A stretch of 64,000 nucleotides of DNA from Streptomyces sp. 1222.5 (GTDB lineage Bacteria > Actinomycetota > Actinomycetes > Streptomycetales > Streptomycetaceae): positions 1,674,001 to 1,738,000 of the forward strand of contig NZ_FNSZ01000001.1 of the NCBI RefSeq assembly GCF_900105245.1. The letters run 5' to 3'. Below are positions 60,395-64,000 of the stretch, in pieces (positions within the stretch are counted from its first letter, which is position 1; each line of letters starts with the position of its first letter). A program made the position numbers and the translations under genes. The notes under the pieces were generated by a model. It saw nothing but the letters and a program-made list of their open reading frames with translations, was not told the origin of the DNA and ran no database searches.

Positions 60395-60800
60395 GTGAGC
60401 GACGCAGGAGCGGCCGGACCCGTGGGCGCCGGACCGCGGGACACCCGTGCGGACGGCCGTGACCACGCCGAGCCGGTACGGGGCGAGGCCGCCGCGGTCC
60501 GCATCCGGTGCCACCGGCACGAGGGCATCGTGGTCACCAACCAGCAGCGCGTCCGGGGGCTCGCCGGGCTGACGGCCACCTGGGAGCTCACCCTGGCCGA
60601 CGGACGGACCCTGACCGCCCCGGCCGCACTGCCCGATCTCCGGCCGGGCGAGACCGCGTCCGTACCGCTGCCGCTGAAGCTCCCGAAGAACGACGGCGCG
60701 ATCCGGCTGACACTGCGAGTGCTGACGGCCGAGGACCGACCCCGTGCACCACGCGGCACAGAGGTGTGCGCCCCCCGGGTCGTGCTCCGGCCGACAGCCG
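60395..60800 (+). pseudogene. remnant of a GH2 beta-galactosidase C-terminal region
   Basis: From GTG 60395 the frame encodes a short stretch (HEGIVVTNQQRVRGLAGLTA, WELTLADGRTLTAPAALPDL) matching the beta-galactosidase domain-4 type pattern of GH2 enzymes. The catalytic and N-terminal domains are missing. After about residue 135 the frame passes into low-complexity sequence. No intact start region is present. Confidence 0.5.
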
Positions 60801-61285
60801 CTCCCCGCCGCCTCACCGGAAACCCGACGGCGGCAGAGCCCTCGCGTCTCACCGCCGACCGCGCAGCGGACGAACCACCGCAGCACCTCATCCCCGACCG
60901 GACCGCGGAAGAACCCCCGCCCCCGGCCACCGACCGCCCGGCAGGCGAACCCCCGCAGCACCTCACCACCGACCCGCCGGCGGCAGAGCCCCCGCACCTC
61001 ACCCCCGACCGGACTGCTGACAGATCTCCGCCGGGCTCCCCCACCGGCGCAGCCACGGCGGACGACCGCCGGCAGCACCCCACCGACGACCGAGGAACGG
61101 CCGAGCGCCCACCGGTCCCCGCCGACAGCCGGACAACGGCAGGCGACCCCGGCCAGGACATCGCCGCCGACGGCACTGCGAGGGGCAACGGCCAGGCCCC
61201 GCCGGCGGCCGAACAGAGGCGGCCGGCCCCCGGCAGGAAGACGGCGGCAACCGGATCCCCGCACGGCACAGCGCCCGCGTCCCGC
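60800..61285 (+). repeat. low-complexity Pro/Thr/Asp-rich repeats
   Basis: About 160 codons of irregular 12-13-residue units (for example HLTTDPPAAEPP, HLTPDRTADRSPP, HLIPDRTAEEPPP) with matching DNA-level repetition. The frame runs on antisense to the SnoaL gene and ends at 61573. It is probably an expanding simple repeat rather than a functional domain. Confidence 0.5.
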
Positions 61286-61624
61286 TCAGACCGTGCCGCC
61301 GAAGAAGACCCGCACCTCCTGGATCCGGCCGTCCCGCACGGTGATCGCCTCGATGTTGCGGTAGCGGCCGCCGGTGACCGGGGCGTACTCGTAGTGGGCG
61401 AGGACCAGTTCCTCGTCCACGGCGACGATGTGCAGGATCCGGTAGTCGGTGAAGTGGTCGGCGGTGGGGAAGCAGCGCTCGAAGAACGCCGTCCTGTCGA
61501 TGTGGTCGTCCTGCGGGCTGGTGAAGGTGAAGTCGTCGGCGTAGAGCGGAAGGGCCGCCTCGCGGTCCTGTGACCGGTAGTGGCGGAAGGCCGCCTCGAC
61601 GACGCTGGCCGGGGAACCGTTCAT
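61286..61624 (-). CDS. SnoaL/NTF2-like protein
   Basis: A 112-residue small cone-shaped NTF2-like protein (VVEAAFRHYRSQDREAALPL; DFTFTSPQDDHIDRTAFFER; VLAHYEYAPVTGGRYRNIEA). The family covers polyketide cyclases, steroid isomerases and orphan binding proteins. ATG 61624 with GAGGAC upstream. No pathway context is seen. Confidence 0.87.
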   Translation of the reverse strand: MNGSPASVVEAAFRHYRSQDREAALPLYADDFTFTSPQDDHIDRTAFFERCFPTADHFTDYRILHIVAVDEELVLAHYEYAPVTGGRYRNIEAITVRDGRIQEVRVFFGGTV

Positions 61625-61967
61625 ACGCTGTCCTCGGTCGGGAGCGGGACCGTACCCCGCCACGATAGGCCCGGGCGGGCGGCCCCGGGCGGAGGGCGGC
61701 GCCGCGCGTCCTCACCGGAATCGGCGACCGGCAGTCGAAGAGCGAGCCGACGGCCCGCATGCCCGCGAGCGGCCCCGACGACGCGTGCTCTGAGCGGCTT
61801 CGGGTGGCTTCGGGCGGTGAACTCCCGTACACGGCAAGGACTTTCCTTGCTTCAAGTCTTGACGACCGACGGACCGGGGAGCACATTGGCCGCATCTTGA
61901 GAGCGCTCTCAGATCGGCGTGGGAGCGCTCTCACAGCCCCCGCACGCTCACACCGAGAGGCTCCCTC
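61625..61967. other. promoter region of SnoaL and GH16 genes
   Basis: 343 bp without a gene. The right part contains TTGACG (61859-61864) and the two CebR-type palindromes given separately. The left part, to about 61800, has no recognised structure. Confidence 0.5.
61898..61933 (+). promoter_or_regulatory. two CebR-type LacI operators before GH16 gene
   Basis: TGAGAGCGCTCTCA (61898-61911, perfect palindrome) and TGGGAGCGCTCTCA (61920-61933). The CebR/CelR consensus is TGGGAGCGCTCCCA. The centres are 22 bp apart (two helical turns), and the second ends 34 nt before the start codon. Implies repression by a CebR-like LacI protein and induction by a beta-glucoside. Confidence 0.8.
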
Positions 61968-63362
61968 ATGAGCGCATCCCCCGGCCTGCCCAGACCCCGC
62001 CCGCTGCGGCGGGCGTTCGTCGCCGCGGCGGCGACGCTCGGCCTCACGGCCGCCGTCGCCATGGCGGCCACCGCGCCCGCCGACGCCTCCGCGCCCACGC
62101 CCCCGTCGGGCTGGACACAGGTCTTCGCGGACGACTTCGACGGCGCGGCAGGCTCCGGTGTCAACACCGCGAACTGGCAGTACGACACCGGGACTTCCTA
62201 CCCGGGCGGCGCGGCCGACTGGGGCACCGGCGAGGTCGAGACGATGACCACGAGCACCAGCAACGTCGCGCTGGACGGCAGCGGCAATCTGCTCATCACC
62301 CCGCGCCGGGACGCGTCCGGCAACTGGACCTCCGGCCGGATCGAGAGCACCCGCAGCGACTTCCAGCCCCCCTCGGGCGGCAAGCTGCGCGTCCAGGCCC
62401 GGATCCAGATGCCCAATGTCACCGGGGCCGCGGCGAAGGGCTACTGGCCGGCGTTCTGGATGCTCGGGTCACCGTTCCGCGGCAACTACTGGAACTGGCC
62501 GGGCGTCGGTGAGCTGGACATCATGGAGAACGTCCAGGGCCTGAACACCGACTGGTCCACCGTGCACTGCGGCACGAACCCCGGCGGCCCCTGCAACGAG
62601 ACCACCGGCATCGGCGGCTCGACCTCCTGCACCGGTTCCACCTGTCAGGCCGGTTTCCACACCTACGCGATGGAGTGGGACCGCTCGACCAGCCCCGAGG
62701 AGATCCGCTTCTACCTCGACGGCGTCAACTTCCACACGGTGCGGGCGAACCAGGTCGACGCGACCACCTGGGCCAACGCCACGAACCATGGCTACTTCCT
62801 CATCCTCAACGTGGCGATGGGCGGCGGCTTCCCGGGCGCGTTCGGCGGCGGCCCCGACGGCGGCACCGAGCCCGGTCACCCGATGGTCGTCGACTACGTG
62901 CAGGTCCTCCGGTCCTCGGGCGGCGGCACCACTCCCCCGCCGTCCGGCAACCGGGACGCCTACAGCGCCATCCAGGCCGAGTCCTACGACGGCCAGTCCG
63001 GCATCGGCACCGAGACCACCACGGACACGGGCGGCGGCCAGGACATCGGCTACATAGCCAACGGGGACTGGGCTCAGTACAAGGGGGTCGACTTCGGCTC
63101 GAACGCCGCCAGGCAGTTCTACGCCCGGGTCGCCAGCGGTGCCGGGAACGGGGTCAGCGGGCTGGTCGAGGTGCGCCTGGACAGCCGGAGCAACGCCCCC
63201 GTCGGCAGTTTCGCGGTGGGCGACACGGGCGGATGGCAGTCCTGGCGTACGGTCCCGGCCAACATCGGCGCGGTGACCGGCACGCACGACGTGTACCTCA
63301 CCTTCAGCAGCGGCCAGCCGGCCGACTACGTGAACGTGAACTGGTTCGACTTCGGGCACTGA
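61968..63362 (+). CDS. secreted GH16 beta-1,3-glucanase with CBM6
   Basis: A 464-residue secreted laminarinase-type enzyme. Signal peptide with a long n-region (to about residue 42, ADASA). GH16 domain about 48-315 with active site E182-L-D184-I-M-E187 (GELDIMENV). Linker GGGTTPPPSG, then a C-terminal CBM6 (about 330-464; YSAIQAESYDGQSGIGTETT; WAQYKGVDFG). It degrades beta-1,3-glucans such as curdlan or laminarin. Start ATG 61968. Regulated by the twin CebR-type sites. Confidence 0.94.
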   Translation: MSASPGLPRPRPLRRAFVAAAATLGLTAAVAMAATAPADASAPTPPSGWTQVFADDFDGAAGSGVNTANWQYDTGTSYPGGAADWGTGEVETMTTSTSNVALDGSGNLLITPRRDASGNWTSGRIESTRSDFQPPSGGKLRVQARIQMPNVTGAAAKGYWPAFWMLGSPFRGNYWNWPGVGELDIMENVQGLNTDWSTVHCGTNPGGPCNETTGIGGSTSCTGSTCQAGFHTYAMEWDRSTSPEEIRFYLDGVNFHTVRANQVDATTWANATNHGYFLILNVAMGGGFPGAFGGGPDGGTEPGHPMVVDYVQVLRSSGGGTTPPPSGNRDAYSAIQAESYDGQSGIGTETTTDTGGGQDIGYIANGDWAQYKGVDFGSNAARQFYARVASGAGNGVSGLVEVRLDSRSNAPVGSFAVGDTGGWQSWRTVPANIGAVTGTHDVYLTFSSGQPADYVNVNWFDFGH

Positions 63363-63479
63363 CCCGGGGCACCGAAGCAAGGCCCGCGGCGGCGCGGGGG
63401 CCGGTCCCGACCGGGGCGGCCCCGGCGTCGCCGTACAGCCGTGCCCGGGGCACGACCCGTCGCTGCCCCGGAGGAGGTC

Positions 63480-64000
63480 CTAGCGCAGCTCCGCCCGGAA
63501 CGCGGCCGGGGTGCGGCCGGTGTGCAGGTGGAAGAACTTGGAGAAGTTCGCCGCGTCGGGGAAGCCCACGGCGGCGCCGACGCGGCCGATCGGCAGGTCC
63601 GTGTGGGCGAGGAGGCGTTTGGCCTCCAGGGCGACGCGCTTGTCGATGAAGCCCTTCGGTGTCCCGCCGGTGGCCGCGCGGACGGCCCGGACGAGGGTGC
63701 GGCGGGAGTATCCGAGCGCGTCGGCGTAGGCGCTGACGCTGTGGTTGGCGGGGAAGCCCTGTTCGACGGCGTCCCGGAAGCGGGTGAAGGTGCTGTCCGT
63801 CTGCTGCCGCGAGGCCCGCGAGGAGCTGGCCGCGAGATGGGCGAGGCGCAGCAGGAACGCCGTCAGGGAGTGTCTGAGGACGGCCGTGTGCAGGCTGAGC
63901 GGGAGCGTCGCGGTGTCCTCGTACTCGCGGCGCAGCTGGTCGAGGGCCGCCTGGAGTGCGGTGAGCTGCGCGGGACCGGGGCGCAGCAGCGGCGGGAGGT
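63480..64000 (-). CDS. AraC-family transcriptional regulator, 5' end outside window
   Basis: The last 172 codons are visible, ending at TAG (complement of 63480-63482). They hold the AraC C-terminal double helix-turn-helix (VSAYADALGYSRRTLVRAVR; RLLAHTDLPIGRVGAAVGFP; ANFSKFFHLHTGRTPAAF) preceded by part of the sensor domain. The protein ends with FRAELR. The target is unknown; its neighbours suggest carbohydrate metabolism. Confidence 0.88.
   Translation of the reverse strand, partial: LPPLLRPGPAQLTALQAALDQLRREYEDTATLPLSLHTAVLRHSLTAFLLRLAHLAASSSRASRQQTDSTFTRFRDAVEQGFPANHSVSAYADALGYSRRTLVRAVRAATGGTPKGFIDKRVALEAKRLLAHTDLPIGRVGAAVGFPDAANFSKFFHLHTGRTPAAFRAELR

Noticed and set aside
60395..61573. 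A single intact 390-codon gene for the GH2-like fragment and repeats
   Set aside because: It lacks the catalytic domain, becomes low-complexity and ends antisense inside the SnoaL gene, which has a coherent domain and ribosome site.

Overview
The window is Streptomyces-like chromosomal DNA. G+C is very high, third codon positions are almost all G or C, GTG and TTG starts are common, and the families are typical of the genus: an SsgA-like sporulation protein, a WhiB-like protein, an AfsR-type SARP, DUF2510 proteins, and many secreted hydrolases with Tat/Sec or lipoprotein signals. No rRNA, tRNA, CRISPR array, prophage or insertion sequence was seen. The identification rests on protein families and composition, not on a database match.

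Layout. 1-8450: general genes (partial Rho-N protein, secreted beta-propeller protein, SsgA-like protein, PEP-mutase-like protein, ABC-F ATPase with a long attenuator-like leader, DDAH, acyl-ACP desaturase behind three tandem operators, WhiB-like protein, two-domain VOC protein). 8488-14188: LacI regulator, divergent LigD polymerase and ATP-dependent ligase, zinc dehydrogenase, DUF3048 lipoprotein. 14233-20481: the protocatechuate (beta-ketoadipate) locus, pcaV divergent from pcaIJFHGBL. pcaF carries a large in-frame internal deletion. 20560-25941: a large AAA/LAL-like ATPase without a LuxR domain, then an MFS transporter-AnmK operon. 26374-35086: DUF2510 protein, a TetR gene divergent from PAP2 and DMT genes across a 16-bp repeat array, a scramblase-like protein, phospholipase C, an I36-type inhibitor and a lipoprotein.

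35656-41507 is a possible cell-wall module: an AfsR-type SARP, a VanX-like D-Ala-D-Ala dipeptidase with 11-bp-spaced SARP-type repeats exactly at its promoter, an ECF sigma factor, and a translationally coupled NlpC/P60 hydrolase. 42447-43532 is a zone of decayed coding sequence. 43533-51720 is an alpha-1,3-glucan utilisation locus: GH87 glucanase, GH13 glucosidase, CUT1 ABC importer and a LacI regulator with a perfect operator. 51890-57022 holds a stand-alone MmyB-type ligand-binding-domain protein divergent from an XRE regulator, a Sfp-type PPTase overlapping a metallophosphoesterase, and an ATP-grasp enzyme. 57162-64000 is again polysaccharide-related: a GH18 chitinase with DasR-type sites, a GH4 glycosidase, a decayed GH2 fragment, a GH16 beta-1,3-glucanase behind two CebR-type sites, and a partial AraC regulator.

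Common thread: much of the window deals with degrading polysaccharides (chitin, alpha-1,3-glucan, beta-1,3-glucan) and aromatic acids, each set next to a recognisable local operator. The least ordinary parts are the SARP-VanX promoter, the pcaF deletion, the ABC-F leader, and the tandem operator arrays upstream of the desaturase and between the TetR and PAP2 genes.
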